Source: Pseudomonas haemolytica
GTDB taxonomy: Bacteria; Pseudomonadota; Gammaproteobacteria; Pseudomonadales; Pseudomonadaceae
Reading direction: 5' to 3'
Length of the DNA: 64,000 nucleotides
NCBI RefSeq assembly: GCF_009659625.1
Contig: NZ_VOIW01000002.1
Location: forward strand, 806,001-870,000
Shown here piece by piece: positions 52,891 to 61,620 of this stretch. Positions within the stretch are counted from its first letter, which is position 1. The number at the start of each line of letters is the position of its first letter. The translations under genes were made by a program, and so were the position numbers. The notes under the pieces are model-generated. The model saw only the letters and a program-made list of their open reading frames with translations. It had not been told where the DNA came from and did no database searches.

Positions 52891-54245
52891 GGCCTCATCG
52901 GGGGCAAGCCCCCTCCCACATTTTGCTGCGTGAACCCTGTCGATGTGGGAGCTGGCGCAAACAGCGCCGCCACCGCCGTAGGGTTGGACGGGAAATAAAA
53001 GTGCACGTAGGAAGCGGTCATCCGCCCCTGCCGATACACCGCTTCGGCACCGCGCCCGCCGTTGGGGCTCAGGCCACGGGCAATCGGTGCCCATTCGGTG
53101 CTGGTCAGGGAATGGTGATAAGTGTGGCCGCGCAGTACGCCTTCCGGCAGTTCGACGCTTTGCAGGGCCAGGGCCGCGAGTTTCTTTTGCATCACCGCAT
53201 CGCCCTGGAGCAGGCCAACCAATTCGGCGCGATTGCCGTCCACATCCGTCAGCGAATCGAGCAGATAGAGCATGCCGCCACATTCGGCGAGCAACGGCTT
53301 GCCAGCGGCGTGATGAGCACGGATCGCATCCAGCATCGCTGTGTTTGCCGACAGCGCCTGGTGGTGCAACTCCGGGTAGCCACCGGGCAAATAGAGACTG
53401 TCAGCTTCAGGCAGTTGGCGATCATGGATCGGTGAGAAAAAGCTCAGTTCGGCGCCCATCGCCCGCAACAGATCGAGGCTGGCGCCGTAAGTAAAGGCAA
53501 AGGCTTCGTCACGGGCCACGGCGATACGCACGCCTGCGAGCAGCGGTCTGGCCTCAATAACTGTGGGCGCAGCAAAGGTCACCGGCGGCGGCAGGGCGAC
53601 TTCGCAACTGCTGCCCAATGCCTGGGCAGCGGCGTCCAGGCGTACATCGAGGTCATTCAGCTCGCTGGCTTGCACCAGGCCCAAGTGGCGACTGGGCAGT
53701 TCGATGCCGGTCTCGCGAGACAGCGCGCCGTACCAGCGCAAGCCCTCGGTGAGGCTGCCTTCGAGCAACTGGGCATGGCGCAGGGTGCCGACGCGGTTGG
53801 CCAGTACGCCGGCGAACGGCAGGTCGGGTTGATAGCGCGCCAGGCCCAGGGCCAGGGCGCCAAAGGTCTGGGCCATGGCGGTGCCGTCGATCACACCCAG
53901 CACCGGTACACCGAAGTGCCGCGCCAAGTCGGCGCTGGAAGGTGTGCCGTCGAACAAGCCCATCACGCCTTCGATCAGGATCAGGTCGGCCTCCCCCGCC
54001 GCTTCCCAGAGCAGGCGGCGACTTTCCTGCTCGCCCACCATCCACATGTCCAATTGATACACCGGCGCACCGCTGGCGCGCTCGTGAATCATCGGGTCGA
54101 GGAAGTCCGGCCCGCATTTGAACACGCGCACCTTGCGTCCCAGGTTGCGGTGCAAACGGGCCAGCGCAGCGGTGACGGTGGTTTTGCCCTGGCCGGACGC
54201 CGGAGCGGCGATCAATACGGCTGGGCAATGACGGGGCTGATTCAA
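52887..54245 (-). CDS. cobB: CobB, cobyrinate a,c-diamide synthase with REP-encoded tail
   Basis: CobB amidates the a and c side chains of the corrin ring. The 452-residue protein has an N-terminal P-loop (APASGQGKTTVTAALARL), EGVMGLFDGTPSSADLA, and a C-terminal glutamine amidotransferase domain with Cys in LLAECGGMLYLLDSL. After ASYVHFYFPSNPTAVAALF, where this family normally ends, the frame continues for about 20 residues (ending [10 protein letters not shown]). Part of this tail is encoded by a REP element at 52898-52920 and the REP-like TGTGGGAG at 52945-52952. The TGA overlaps the bluB ATG. Confidence 0.95.
   Translation of the reverse strand: MNQPRHCPAVLIAAPASGQGKTTVTAALARLHRNLGRKVRVFKCGPDFLDPMIHERASGAPVYQLDMWMVGEQESRRLLWEAAGEADLILIEGVMGLFDGTPSSADLARHFGVPVLGVIDGTAMAQTFGALALGLARYQPDLPFAGVLANRVGTLRHAQLLEGSLTEGLRWYGALSRETGIELPSRHLGLVQASELNDLDVRLDAAAQALGSSCEVALPPPVTFAAPTVIEARPLLAGVRIAVARDEAFAFTYGASLDLLRAMGAELSFFSPIHDRQLPEADSLYLPGGYPELHHQALSANTAMLDAIRAHHAAGKPLLAECGGMLYLLDSLTDVDGNRAELVGLLQGDAVMQKKLAALALQSVELPEGVLRGHTYHHSLTSTEWAPIARGLSPNGGRGAEAVYRQGRMTASYVHFYFPSNPTAVAALFAPAPTSTGFTQQNVGGGLPPMRP
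52898..52952. repeat. REP sequence within the 3' end of cobB
   Basis: CGGGGGCAAGCCCCCTCCCA (52899-52918) is the same REP core seen at 48864. A second half-element, TGTGGGAG, is at about 52945. Unlike other copies it lies in coding sequence. Confidence 0.7.
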
Positions 54246-54853
54246 AGTTCGACGCCCTTCTGTGCCTTGATACCGGCCTGGAAGGCGTGCTTGAGCATGC
54301 CCATTTCGGTGACGGTGTCGCCCATTTCGATCAACTCAGGCTTGGCGCCGCGGCCGGTGACCACCACATGCTGCATCGGCGGGCGGGCTTGCAGGTCGCT
54401 GAGCACTTGGTCCAGGTCCAGATAGCCGTGCTTGAGGGCGATGTTCAGTTCGTCCAGCACCACCAGGCCGATGGTCGGGTCTTGCAACAGCTCGCGGGAC
54501 ACCGCCCAAGCGGCTTCGGCGGCGGCGATGTCGCGTTGGCGGTCCTGGGTTTCCCAAGTAAAGCCTTCGCCCATCACATGGAAGCGCACCTGCTCGGGGA
54601 AACGGCGAAAGAACAACTCTTCGCCAGTGCTGTTACGCCCCTTGATGAACTGCACCACACCGCACTGCATGCCATGGCCCATAGCCCGGGCCAACATGCC
54701 GAATGCCGAGCTGCTCTTGCCTTTGCCGTTACCGGTCAGCACCAGCAGCAGGCCGCACTCGTTGGGGGAATTGGCGATGCGTTCGTCGATCACGGCTTTT
54801 TTGCGCAGCATGCGCGCCAGGTGGCGTTCGTCGCGGTCGGGGGAATCAGTCAT
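54242..54853 (-). CDS. cobO: CobO, cob(I)yrinic acid a,c-diamide adenosyltransferase
   Basis: CobO (CobA/BtuR type) adenosylates the corrin cobalt. The start MTDSPDRDERHLARMLRKKAVID has GGAGAG before it; the open frame upstream runs into the riboswitch and was discarded. The 203 residues contain the P-loop VLTGNGKGKSSSAFGMLARA, VVQFIKGRNSTGEEL, VLDELNIALKHGYLDLDQVL and VVTGRGAKPELIEMGDTVTEM. It is the first gene of the operon and overlaps cobB by four bases. Confidence 0.96.
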   Translation of the reverse strand: MTDSPDRDERHLARMLRKKAVIDERIANSPNECGLLLVLTGNGKGKSSSAFGMLARAMGHGMQCGVVQFIKGRNSTGEELFFRRFPEQVRFHVMGEGFTWETQDRQRDIAAAEAAWAVSRELLQDPTIGLVVLDELNIALKHGYLDLDQVLSDLQARPPMQHVVVTGRGAKPELIEMGDTVTEMGMLKHAFQAGIKAQKGVEL

Positions 54854-54895
54854 GGCAGCTCTCCGTTGGGGCTGGACAAAAACGGCGGGCAGGAA

Positions 54896-54937
54896 AAAGA
54901 AAAAACAGACAGCCAAGCATCGCCCACCGTGATGCTG
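54896..54937 (-). terminator. Riboswitch expression-platform terminator
   Basis: On the minus strand ACAGCATC pairs with GATGCTTGGCTGT (with a bulge) and is followed by TTTTTTCTTTTT. It lies just past the B12 box and 43 bases before the cobO start, so ligand-bound aptamer could favour termination. Confidence 0.65.
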
Positions 54938-54945
54938 TTGAATGT

Positions 54946-55165
54946 TCAAGGCCGGTCTCCGGACTCATGAGTGGCGCGTCTTATCGAAGCAGCCGAGGGC
55001 GCGCCTTCCCATATCGCGGGCGATACAGTGGCAAACAGCACCGTCTTGACTCATTTACCGTTGCGGGGGCAGCGCCGGAATCGCGGCAGCACTGTGTACA
55101 AGTGCGCTCACTCACCGGCTTCCCTGTTTCACTCTGTCGACGCGTACGCCACAGAGCACCTGGAA
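54946..55165 (-). ncRNA. Cobalamin (B12) riboswitch
   Basis: The minus strand shows the standard aptamer blocks in order: GGTGCTCTGTG at the 5' end, GAAACAGGGAAGCCGGTGAG, the strongly conserved GCTGCCCCCGCAACGGTAA (55055-55073), GCCACTG, GGGAAGGCG, and the B12 box GAGTCCGGAGACCGGCC (about 54951-54967). It lies in the leader of cobO and should switch off the cob operon when adenosylcobalamin is plentiful. Confidence 0.95.
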
Positions 55166-55175
55166 CAAGCCGCGA

Positions 55176-55204
55176 AGGTTAGTGGGTTGGGGGTGGAGCG
55201 TCAA
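55176..55204 (-). promoter_or_regulatory. Sigma-70 promoter of the cob operon
   Basis: The minus strand has TTGACG, 17 bases, then TAACCT. Transcription should start about 55168, exactly at the 5' edge of the riboswitch aptamer. Confidence 0.7.
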
Positions 55205-55277
55205 TTAAAGCTGGCTCTGTACTTGAACCATCCGCACGCCGTGCTTCTCTACCCTTACAGGTATTAAGGAGAAAACC

Positions 55278-56591
55278 ATGCATAAAACCCGACTCGCCTT
55301 ACTGATCATGCTCGCAGGCAGCCTCGCGGCCTGCGGTGAAAGCTCTACCCTGCAGGTCTCCGACGGCACCGGGCCCTCGCCCAAACTGCCGGAGCCGAAC
55401 AAGACCCTGATCCCCACCGTCAATATCGCCCCGGCCATTGGCTGGCCTGAAGGCGCCAAGCCAACGGCCGCCGCTGGCACCCAGGTTGCCGCGTTCGCCG
55501 AGGGCCTGGATCACCCGCGCTGGCTCTACGTGTTGCCCAACGGTGACGTGCTGGTGGCCGAGACCAATGCACCGCCCAAGCCGGATGATTCCAAGGGCGT
55601 GCGTGGCTGGGTGATGGAAAAAGTCATGGGGCGTGCCGGCGCAGGCGTGCCGAGCCCGAACCGCATTACGTTATTGCGCGACGCCGATCACGACGGCGTG
55701 GCGGAAACCCGCACGGTGTTTCTGGAGAATCTCAATTCGCCCTTTGGCATGACGCTGGTGGGCAACGACCTGTATGTGGCGGATTCGGATAAGTTACTGC
55801 GCTTTCCCTACCAGCCAGGTGAAACCGCGATCAAAGCCCAAGGCACCACTGTCGTGGATTTGCCGGGTGGCCCTTTGAACCACCACTGGACCAAAAACGT
55901 GGTCGCCAGCAAGGCTGGCAGCAAGCTGTATGTAAGCGTCGGCTCCAACAGCAACGTTGGCGAAAACGGCTTGGAGGCAGAACAGGGCCGCGCCGCGATT
56001 TGGGAAGTCGACCGCGCTACCGGCCAGCACCGCATTTTTGCCTCTGGCCTGCGCAACCCCAATGGCATGGCCTGGGAGCCACAGAGCGGCAAACTGTGGA
56101 CCGCGGTTAACGAGCGCGATGAGATCGGTAGCGATCTGGTGCCCGACTACATCACCTCGGTCAAGGATGGCGGGTTTTATGGCTGGCCTTTCAGCTATTA
56201 CGGCCAGCATGTAGATGTGCGCGTCACCCCGCAAAATCTGGACCTGGTCGCCAAGGCCATCGCGCCAGACTATGCGGTAGGCCCTCACACAGCCTCTTTG
56301 GGATTGACCTTCGCCGAGGGCAACAAACTGCCCGCGCAGTTCAGCAACGGCGCATTTATTGGCCAGCATGGTTCGTGGAATCGCAAGCCGCACAGTGGTT
56401 ACAAGGTGATTTTCGTGCCGTTTGAAGGCGGTCAGCCGAAAGGACAACCGGTGGATGTGCTGACCGGGTTTCTCAACAGCGACGAGAAAGCCATGGGTCG
56501 GCCGGTAGGCGTGGTGATCGACCAGCAGGGAGATTTGTTGGTGGCGGATGATGTGGGGAATAAGGTGTGGCGGGTGTCGGCTGCTAAATAG
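55278..56591 (+). CDS. Sorbosone/PQQ-type sugar dehydrogenase-like lipoprotein
   Basis: The 437-residue protein has a lipoprotein signal with lipobox SLAAC (Cys19) and a six-bladed beta-propeller of the sorbosone dehydrogenase / soluble glucose dehydrogenase type. Typical repeats are [67 protein letters not shown] and [27 protein letters not shown]. The substrate and whether PQQ is bound are not certain. Shine-Dalgarno TTAAGGAG is strong. The gene is divergent from the cob operon and followed by a heptamer repeat terminator. Confidence 0.82.
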   Translation: MHKTRLALLIMLAGSLAACGESSTLQVSDGTGPSPKLPEPNKTLIPTVNIAPAIGWPEGAKPTAAAGTQVAAFAEGLDHPRWLYVLPNGDVLVAETNAPPKPDDSKGVRGWVMEKVMGRAGAGVPSPNRITLLRDADHDGVAETRTVFLENLNSPFGMTLVGNDLYVADSDKLLRFPYQPGETAIKAQGTTVVDLPGGPLNHHWTKNVVASKAGSKLYVSVGSNSNVGENGLEAEQGRAAIWEVDRATGQHRIFASGLRNPNGMAWEPQSGKLWTAVNERDEIGSDLVPDYITSVKDGGFYGWPFSYYGQHVDVRVTPQNLDLVAKAIAPDYAVGPHTASLGLTFAEGNKLPAQFSNGAFIGQHGSWNRKPHSGYKVIFVPFEGGQPKGQPVDVLTGFLNSDEKAMGRPVGVVIDQQGDLLVADDVGNKVWRVSAAK

Positions 56592-56596
56592 CAGAG

Positions 56597-56642
56597 TTGC
56601 AAGCTGCAAGCTGCAAGCAGGCGTTGCGCCCTCTTGCAGCTT
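56597..56642. repeat. Heptamer tandem repeat with inverted arm between convergent genes
   Basis: GCAAGCT occurs in tandem (56599-56618), and CTTGCAGCTT at 56633-56642 is the reverse complement of AAGCTGCAAG, found twice in the tandem. The element therefore forms alternative hairpins between two convergent stops. I recall similar repeats in other P. fluorescens intergenic regions. Confidence 0.65.
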
Positions 56643-56666
56643 AGAGCTTGAAGCTTACCGCTGCTT

Positions 56667-57206
56667 TCAAGGATTGCGTGCCAGATTCCCCGGCAACACC
56701 CGCTTGGCACTCAGGTAAGCGTTCTGCCAATACGCTTTGGATAGCGTATCGAGCTTCACCGTACCGCCGGTTTGCGGCGCATGCACAAAGCGCCCTTCCC
56801 CGACATAGATCCCCGCATGGCTGACCCGTGAACCACCGCCCGTGGCGAAGAACAGCAGGTCGCCGGTTTGCAGGTTCTGCTCACTGACGTCCTGGGCACG
56901 CATCACGATCAGCTCACGGGTGGTGCGCGGCAGGGAGATGCCGGCGGCATCGCGAAACACAAAGCCGATCAGGCCGCTGCAATCAAAACCCGAGTCCGGT
57001 GTATTGCCGCCCCAGCGATAAGGCGTGCCGACCAGGCCCAGCGCACGGAAGAGCACGTCTTCGGCAGCAGGCGAGAAATTCTGGGTGGCGTAGTTGAACA
57101 CCGGCTTAGGCTTGGCCGCTACAGGAGCGGGCGGCGGCGGGCGACTAGCGCAGGCGCTGAGCAGCGCGGCGCAAACAATAAGAATCAGGCGGGCCGAGGT
57201 CGACAT
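56667..57206 (-). CDS. NlpC/P60-family lipoprotein (peptidoglycan endopeptidase)
   Basis: The 179-residue precursor starts MSTSARLILIVCAALLSACAS with lipobox LLSAC. After a Pro-rich linker, the NlpC/P60 domain shows GVGTPYRWGGNTPDSGFDCSG-type sequence (here LVGTPYRWGGNTPDSGFDCSG, with the nucleophile Cys), SLPRTTRELIV, and the His in VSHAGIYVGEGRFVHAPQTG. Such enzymes cleave D-Glu to meso-DAP bonds in cell wall peptides. A second family member follows at 57351. The ATG chosen avoids an upstream extension without signal peptide. Confidence 0.9.
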   Translation of the reverse strand: MSTSARLILIVCAALLSACASRPPPPAPVAAKPKPVFNYATQNFSPAAEDVLFRALGLVGTPYRWGGNTPDSGFDCSGLIGFVFRDAAGISLPRTTRELIVMRAQDVSEQNLQTGDLLFFATGGGSRVSHAGIYVGEGRFVHAPQTGGTVKLDTLSKAYWQNAYLSAKRVLPGNLARNP

Positions 57207-57350
57207 GTGCAGAACAATCCTGGTCTGGATGCGGCTTTCGCTGCCGAACGTTGAAAACCAGAACGCGCAAGCAAAGCTCGCGCGAACGGATGACAACAAT
57301 GTCCAGGAATTCTAGCGCTTACACGTCAAACTTCAAGTATCACTTTAACT

Positions 57351-57980
57351 TTACTTACTAGCGGTAACCGCAGTCGGGGCCATGGCGAGTGCGCGCTTGG
57401 CTTCGATGAAGGTTTTGCTCCAGTAGCTGTCACCCAGGTTATCTACCCGAACACCACCACTGCGGCGGCTGCTGGAGTGGATAAACTGGTTATCGCCCAG
57501 GTAGATACCGGCATGGCTGACACGACCGCGGCCACTGGTACTAAAGAAAAGCAGATCACCCGGCTTGAGGTTGTTCCGTGCGACCAACGGTGCATCCACG
57601 TTGATCATTTCGCGAGTCGAGCGAGGCAGATTCATGCCGGCTTCTTCACGGAACAGGTAGCCGATGAAACCACTGCAGTCGAAACCGGCTTCAGAGGTGC
57701 CGCCAAAACGGTAACGTGTACCGATCAGGGACTTACCGCGTTCAAGGATGCTGTCGGCCAGCAGAGGCAGTTGATAAGGCTTGCTGCCGGAGAAATCGGC
57801 CAGTTCCTTCTCGGTTGCCAGCTCTTCTTCATAGACAGTGGAAGACTGCGCGGCGACGAATTTCTGTTGAGTCTGTTGTTGTGGTTTCTGCTGCTCAACC
57901 ACCTGTTGAGGGTGGGAGGCGCAACCAAACAACAGGGTAACGAGTGCGAGAGGCACGAGGGGTGCGAAGCGATTTAGCAT
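57351..57980 (-). CDS. Second NlpC/P60-family lipoprotein
   Basis: The 209-residue precursor begins MLNRFAPLVPLALVTLLFGCAS with lipobox LLFGC, followed by a Gln-rich linker (QQVVEQQKPQQQTQQKF). The catalytic domain has LIGTRYRFGGTSEAGFDCSG (Cys), NLPRSTREMIN, and VSHAGIYLGDNQFIHSSSR (His). It is a paralogue of the gene at 56667, about 145 bases away on the same strand, differing mostly in the linker. A GTG two codons upstream is an alternative start. Confidence 0.9.
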   Translation of the reverse strand: MLNRFAPLVPLALVTLLFGCASHPQQVVEQQKPQQQTQQKFVAAQSSTVYEEELATEKELADFSGSKPYQLPLLADSILERGKSLIGTRYRFGGTSEAGFDCSGFIGYLFREEAGMNLPRSTREMINVDAPLVARNNLKPGDLLFFSTSGRGRVSHAGIYLGDNQFIHSSSRRSGGVRVDNLGDSYWSKTFIEAKRALAMAPTAVTASK

Positions 57981-58189
57981 GGGCACGACCGTGGCTGATG
58001 TGTAAAGAAGCCGAGACTATGCCCTCTATCACATCGATTTGCAAATTCAATCGCGATCTATGTGACTTCTGGTTTCGACTATGACATCTAAGCCGTAATT
58101 CAATTTATCCCTGCAACTGCGTGGCCCGCCGGGCTCAAACGCAGGTTTTCTGACGCCTGAAAAGTGCCGAACCATGGGAAATCAATACC

Positions 58190-58894
58190 TTACCAACCCA
58201 AGGTTTCTTTCAGGAAAGGGATCGTCAATTTCCTTTGGGCCTGCAACGAAGCCTGGTCGAGCTGTTCGAGCAAATCGAACAACGCGCTCATGCTGCGGGT
58301 GCCACGGGTCAGGATGAAGTGCCCGACTTCGTCGGTCAGGTGCAGGCCGCGACGGGATGCGCGCAGTTGCAGGGCACGCAACTTGTCCTCGTCGGACAAT
58401 GGGCGCATCTGGAAGATCAGTGCCAGGGTCAGGCGCGATTTGAGGTCGGCCAGCTTCACCGGCAGCTCACGAGGCGACGTAGAAGCCGCGATCAACAGGC
58501 GGCGGCCGCTGTCGCGCAGGCGGTTGAACAGGTGAAACAGCGCCTCTTCCCACTCCGCCTTGCCCGCTACTGCCTGCAAGTCGTCGAGGCACACCAGCTC
58601 ATATTGCTCAAGGTTGTCGAAGATCCCGATACCGCGGTCCATCAACTCGGCCAACGGCAGGTACACCGCCGGCTCGCCCATCTGTTCGAAACGCAGGCAC
58701 GCGGCCTGCAGCAGGTGGGTACGCCCCACGCCATGCTTGCCCCACAGATAGATCAGGCTTTCAGTCCACCCGGCGTCGGCTTCGCAGAGCCGCTCGACAT
58801 AGCCGAGTGCAGCGGCATTGGCGCCTGGGTAGTAGTTGATAAAGGTAGCGTCGTCACGCAGACGCACACCTAGGGGCAGCTGAATCGGTTTCAT
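58190..58894 (-). CDS. hda: Hda, DnaA-homologous regulatory inactivator
   Basis: Hda, with the DNA-loaded beta clamp, stimulates ATP hydrolysis by DnaA and so prevents over-initiation. The 234-residue protein starts MKPIQLPLGVRLRDDATF, where the QLPLGV pentapeptide-like region is the clamp-binding motif. The AAA+ part has YLWGKHGVGRTHLLQA (Walker A, Gly-Arg variant), LVCLDDLQAVAGKAEWEEALF (Walker B) and AASTSPRELPVKLADLKSRL (sensor 1 and box VII). Neighbours are NlpC/P60 genes downstream and a PerM-type permease upstream. Confidence 0.94.
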   Translation of the reverse strand: MKPIQLPLGVRLRDDATFINYYPGANAAALGYVERLCEADAGWTESLIYLWGKHGVGRTHLLQAACLRFEQMGEPAVYLPLAELMDRGIGIFDNLEQYELVCLDDLQAVAGKAEWEEALFHLFNRLRDSGRRLLIAASTSPRELPVKLADLKSRLTLALIFQMRPLSDEDKLRALQLRASRRGLHLTDEVGHFILTRGTRSMSALFDLLEQLDQASLQAQRKLTIPFLKETLGW

Positions 58895-59062
58895 GCTGAC
58901 TGAACGGCTCCCATCGAACCGTTAGTGGCCTCTATGTAAAGTTTGCAAAGTTTATACCCGTGACGCCGGGCGCACAATGCAGCAGACCACAAGCAAAATC
59001 AAAGGTTTGCGTTAACTCGGCAGATTTACGCGGAATGTTTGACGCACCCGGCGCCAGAAACA

Positions 59063-59088
59063 ACAAACCCGGCCTTGGCCGGGTTTGT
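59063..59088 (-). terminator. Terminator of the perM-like gene
   Basis: ACAAACCCGGCC and GGCCGGGTTTGT form a 12-bp perfect stem with a TT loop, followed on the minus strand by TGTTTC. It lies 11 bases after the permease stop. Confidence 0.85.
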
Positions 59089-59098
59089 GACATCGCGA

Positions 59099-60172
59099 TT
59101 ACAGATCGGGCTCATCAACGCCCGTGTATACGTCGGAATCCTTGTACAAGTCGTGAACATGACGCACCAGCACCATGATCACCGCCGCCACTGGCAGCGC
59201 CAGCAGGATGCCGGTAAAGCCGAACAACTCGCCACCCGCCAGGATCGCAAAGATGACCGCCACCGGGTGCAGGCCAATCCGGTCACCCACCAGCAGCGGT
59301 GTCAGCACCATGCCTTCGAGGGCCTGGCCGACCATGAACACCGCGACAATCCCCAGCATCGGGTAGAGGTCGCCACCAAACTGGAACAACCCGGCAACCA
59401 GCGCCGCACCGATGCCAATCACAAAACCCATATACGGCACGATGGCCGCAAGGCCCGCGATCAGGCCGATCAACAGCCCCAGCTCCAGGCCGATCGCCAT
59501 CAGGCCAGCGGCATAGATAACCCCCAGGGCCAGCATTACCAGCAATTGGCCGCGGACAAATGCACCCAGTACCTCATGGCACTCACCAGCCAGGGAAACG
59601 ATGCGTTCTTCACGGTCACGGGGCAGCAGGCTGCGGATCTTGGCCATCATGATGTCCCAGTCCCGCAGCAGGTAGAACGCTACCACCGGGATCAGCACCA
59701 GGTTGGTCAACCAACCGATCAGCGCCAGGCTTGAAGCGGTCGCCTGGCTGAGCACCACACTGACGATGTCGGTGGTCTTGTCCATATGTTCGCTGATGGC
59801 CGCCTTGACCTTGTCGAACTTCCAGAAACCATCCGCCAGCCCAAACTTGGACTGTGCCCACGGCATTGCCGTGTGCTGCAACCAGTCGAGCATCTGCGGC
59901 GCCAGTTCATAGAGGCGAAACAGCTGCTTGGCCAACATCGGCACCAGTATCAACACCAGCGCCGTGATGATCAGGGTGAACAGCGCAAACACCGTGACCA
60001 CGCCCCAGGTGCGTGACATGCCGGCTTTTTCCAGGCGATCCACCACGGGATCGAACAGATAGGCGAGCAGCAACGCCACCAGGAACGGCGTCAGGATCGA
60101 ATGCAGCAAGAACACAAAACCGCACAGCAGGACAATCCCGCCAAGCCACACCCAACGACGCGTATCCGCCAT
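59099..60172 (-). CDS. AI-2E/PerM-family transporter
   Basis: The 357-residue inner membrane protein has seven to eight hydrophobic helices and the family pattern LTPFLVALLLAYLFDPVVDRLEKAG near residue 30. The C-terminal part has LGVIYAAGLMAIGLELGLLIGLIAGLAAIVPYMGFVIG and GQALEGMVLTPLLVGDRIGLHPV. The family includes TqsA (autoinducer-2 export) and PerM; the substrate here is unknown. GGAG before ATG 60172 supports that start over the one four codons upstream. It is co-oriented with a DUF2066 gene that precedes it by 56 bases. Confidence 0.9.
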   Translation of the reverse strand: MADTRRWVWLGGIVLLCGFVFLLHSILTPFLVALLLAYLFDPVVDRLEKAGMSRTWGVVTVFALFTLIITALVLILVPMLAKQLFRLYELAPQMLDWLQHTAMPWAQSKFGLADGFWKFDKVKAAISEHMDKTTDIVSVVLSQATASSLALIGWLTNLVLIPVVAFYLLRDWDIMMAKIRSLLPRDREERIVSLAGECHEVLGAFVRGQLLVMLALGVIYAAGLMAIGLELGLLIGLIAGLAAIVPYMGFVIGIGAALVAGLFQFGGDLYPMLGIVAVFMVGQALEGMVLTPLLVGDRIGLHPVAVIFAILAGGELFGFTGILLALPVAAVIMVLVRHVHDLYKDSDVYTGVDEPDL

Positions 60173-60227
60173 ACACCACTCCATCTGTTATCTACGCCCT
60201 TCTTCTATATAGAAGAAGAAACACTAT

Positions 60228-61268
60228 TTACCAACGAAAACGTAATTGCGCCTGGGGCTCAGGTGCAACTGCCGGTTGCGTGCCATCCACCACGGGTTGC
60301 TGGGCCGGGACTTCGCCAGCAGGGATCTCCTGCAGCTTGGCCAGGCTCAATTGGGTACGCAGTTGATCGGCACTGCCATGGACGCGATACACAATGCGAT
60401 TGCCATCCACTAACTGCGGCTGACCACCAAAGGGTTCCAGCAAACGGCCCAGTGCGGCGTAGCGCTCCAGGTTCATGCCCTGCACCTCAAGCAATTGCTC
60501 GCTGCTCACCCCCGGCTTGACCGCAAAGCGCGGCGCCAGCTTTTGGCTGACCGCCAGCATTACAGCGTCGGCCAGCGCGGCAGTGTCAGCCCCTTGGGCG
60601 GCGCCCTGCTCGGCCTTGTCACCCAGCCATAGGCGCCAGTTGGCCTGCCACTGATTACCTTCCTGACGCGCATGCACGGCGAGCAAAGCATCGGCGCCGT
60701 AGCGCTCGGAGGCTGCACGCAAGGGCGTAGCGTCGGCACTTTCGAGATTCGGCGCCGTGGCAACGACCTGCTCATCCAGGTCGCCCAGCGGCAAGCGCAG
60801 CGGTAAGCCACGGTGTTGCGCGGCCCGGCGCAGCGCTTGGGCAACGGCCTGGCCGTCGCCGACCAGGCTGCTGCCTTCGGTAGAATCGTTCAGCCACCAA
60901 CCGAGGATCGACGGCCGATTACTGCCCCAGATAGACAAGCCCGCCTCACGCAAGGCACGGTCGGTGCTGACCGGGTCGAAGTCTACTTGCAGGCTTTCCG
61001 GTGGGCCGGCGTCGTAGCCGTACTGGCTGATGATTTGCTGCGGGTCCTTGCGGATCGCCGCAAAGCCCGGGCCATCGGCGGCCTTGGCGTCGCCGGTCAG
61101 GCGGATCACCAGGGTCTGCACGGCACGCTGGGTAGCCTGGTCGCGTTCCTGGGGCGACTGGCTGCTGACCGGTTCGAGCACTTGATAGAGTCCATTGAGG
61201 GTTTCGGCATGACTCGCCAGGCTGACCAACGACAAGCAGCCTACAAAGAAGAATTTACACAGACGCAT
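60228..61268 (-). CDS. DUF2066 periplasmic protein
   Basis: The 346-residue protein has a signal peptide (MRLCKFFFVGCLSLVSLASHA) followed by ETLNGLYQVLEPVSSQSPQERDQATQRAVQTLVIRLTG in sections, the recognisable start of DUF2066 proteins, and FLGWWL-like SILGWWLNDSTEGSSLVGDG. Function is unknown; members occur next to purM and the AI-2E gene in pseudomonads. It is divergent from purM with 352 bases between. No catalytic residues can be named. Confidence 0.85.
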   Translation of the reverse strand: MRLCKFFFVGCLSLVSLASHAETLNGLYQVLEPVSSQSPQERDQATQRAVQTLVIRLTGDAKAADGPGFAAIRKDPQQIISQYGYDAGPPESLQVDFDPVSTDRALREAGLSIWGSNRPSILGWWLNDSTEGSSLVGDGQAVAQALRRAAQHRGLPLRLPLGDLDEQVVATAPNLESADATPLRAASERYGADALLAVHARQEGNQWQANWRLWLGDKAEQGAAQGADTAALADAVMLAVSQKLAPRFAVKPGVSSEQLLEVQGMNLERYAALGRLLEPFGGQPQLVDGNRIVYRVHGSADQLRTQLSLAKLQEIPAGEVPAQQPVVDGTQPAVAPEPQAQLRFRW

Positions 61269-61620
61269 TTAAGATTCCCGAACGACAAATTTAGCGGCTG
61301 GAACAGCCCGCGTGAACTCGGCTTGGCAGGGCTGTGACCACAGCAGCCAGCAAAACATTCACAGGGCCTCGGTAAGTTTTTGTACTGTCATAACGATAGC
61401 CGGTTCAAGGCTATACCTTAACAGCCACCCAAGCAGAGCCGATCAGCATTTTTTAAGCGGTTTTCTACCTATATGGCCCTGCCCGTCGGCCCGAGGATGG
61501 CCGCTGCCCCTCAAGCCTGATAAAATCGCGCGCCTTCGCAGACCGTCAACGGCAGGGCCTTTTCCAAAAGCCTGCGCCCGCCCGGTCGTTACCCAGAAAT
61601 CCCCCCTAAAGGCCTGGATC
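61269..61620. promoter_or_regulatory. Divergent promoter region of DUF2066 gene and purM
   Basis: The 352 bases hold no supported gene. CTGATAAAAT at about 61517-61526 is a likely purM -10 region; I see no clear -35 or recognisable purine operator. An open frame through the region is continuous with purM but lacks family resemblance, so purM starts at 61621. Confidence 0.5.

Noticed and set aside
54971-55267. 98-codon plus-strand frame across the riboswitch
   Set aside because: It is the reverse of the cobalamin aptamer, whose conserved blocks explain the sequence.
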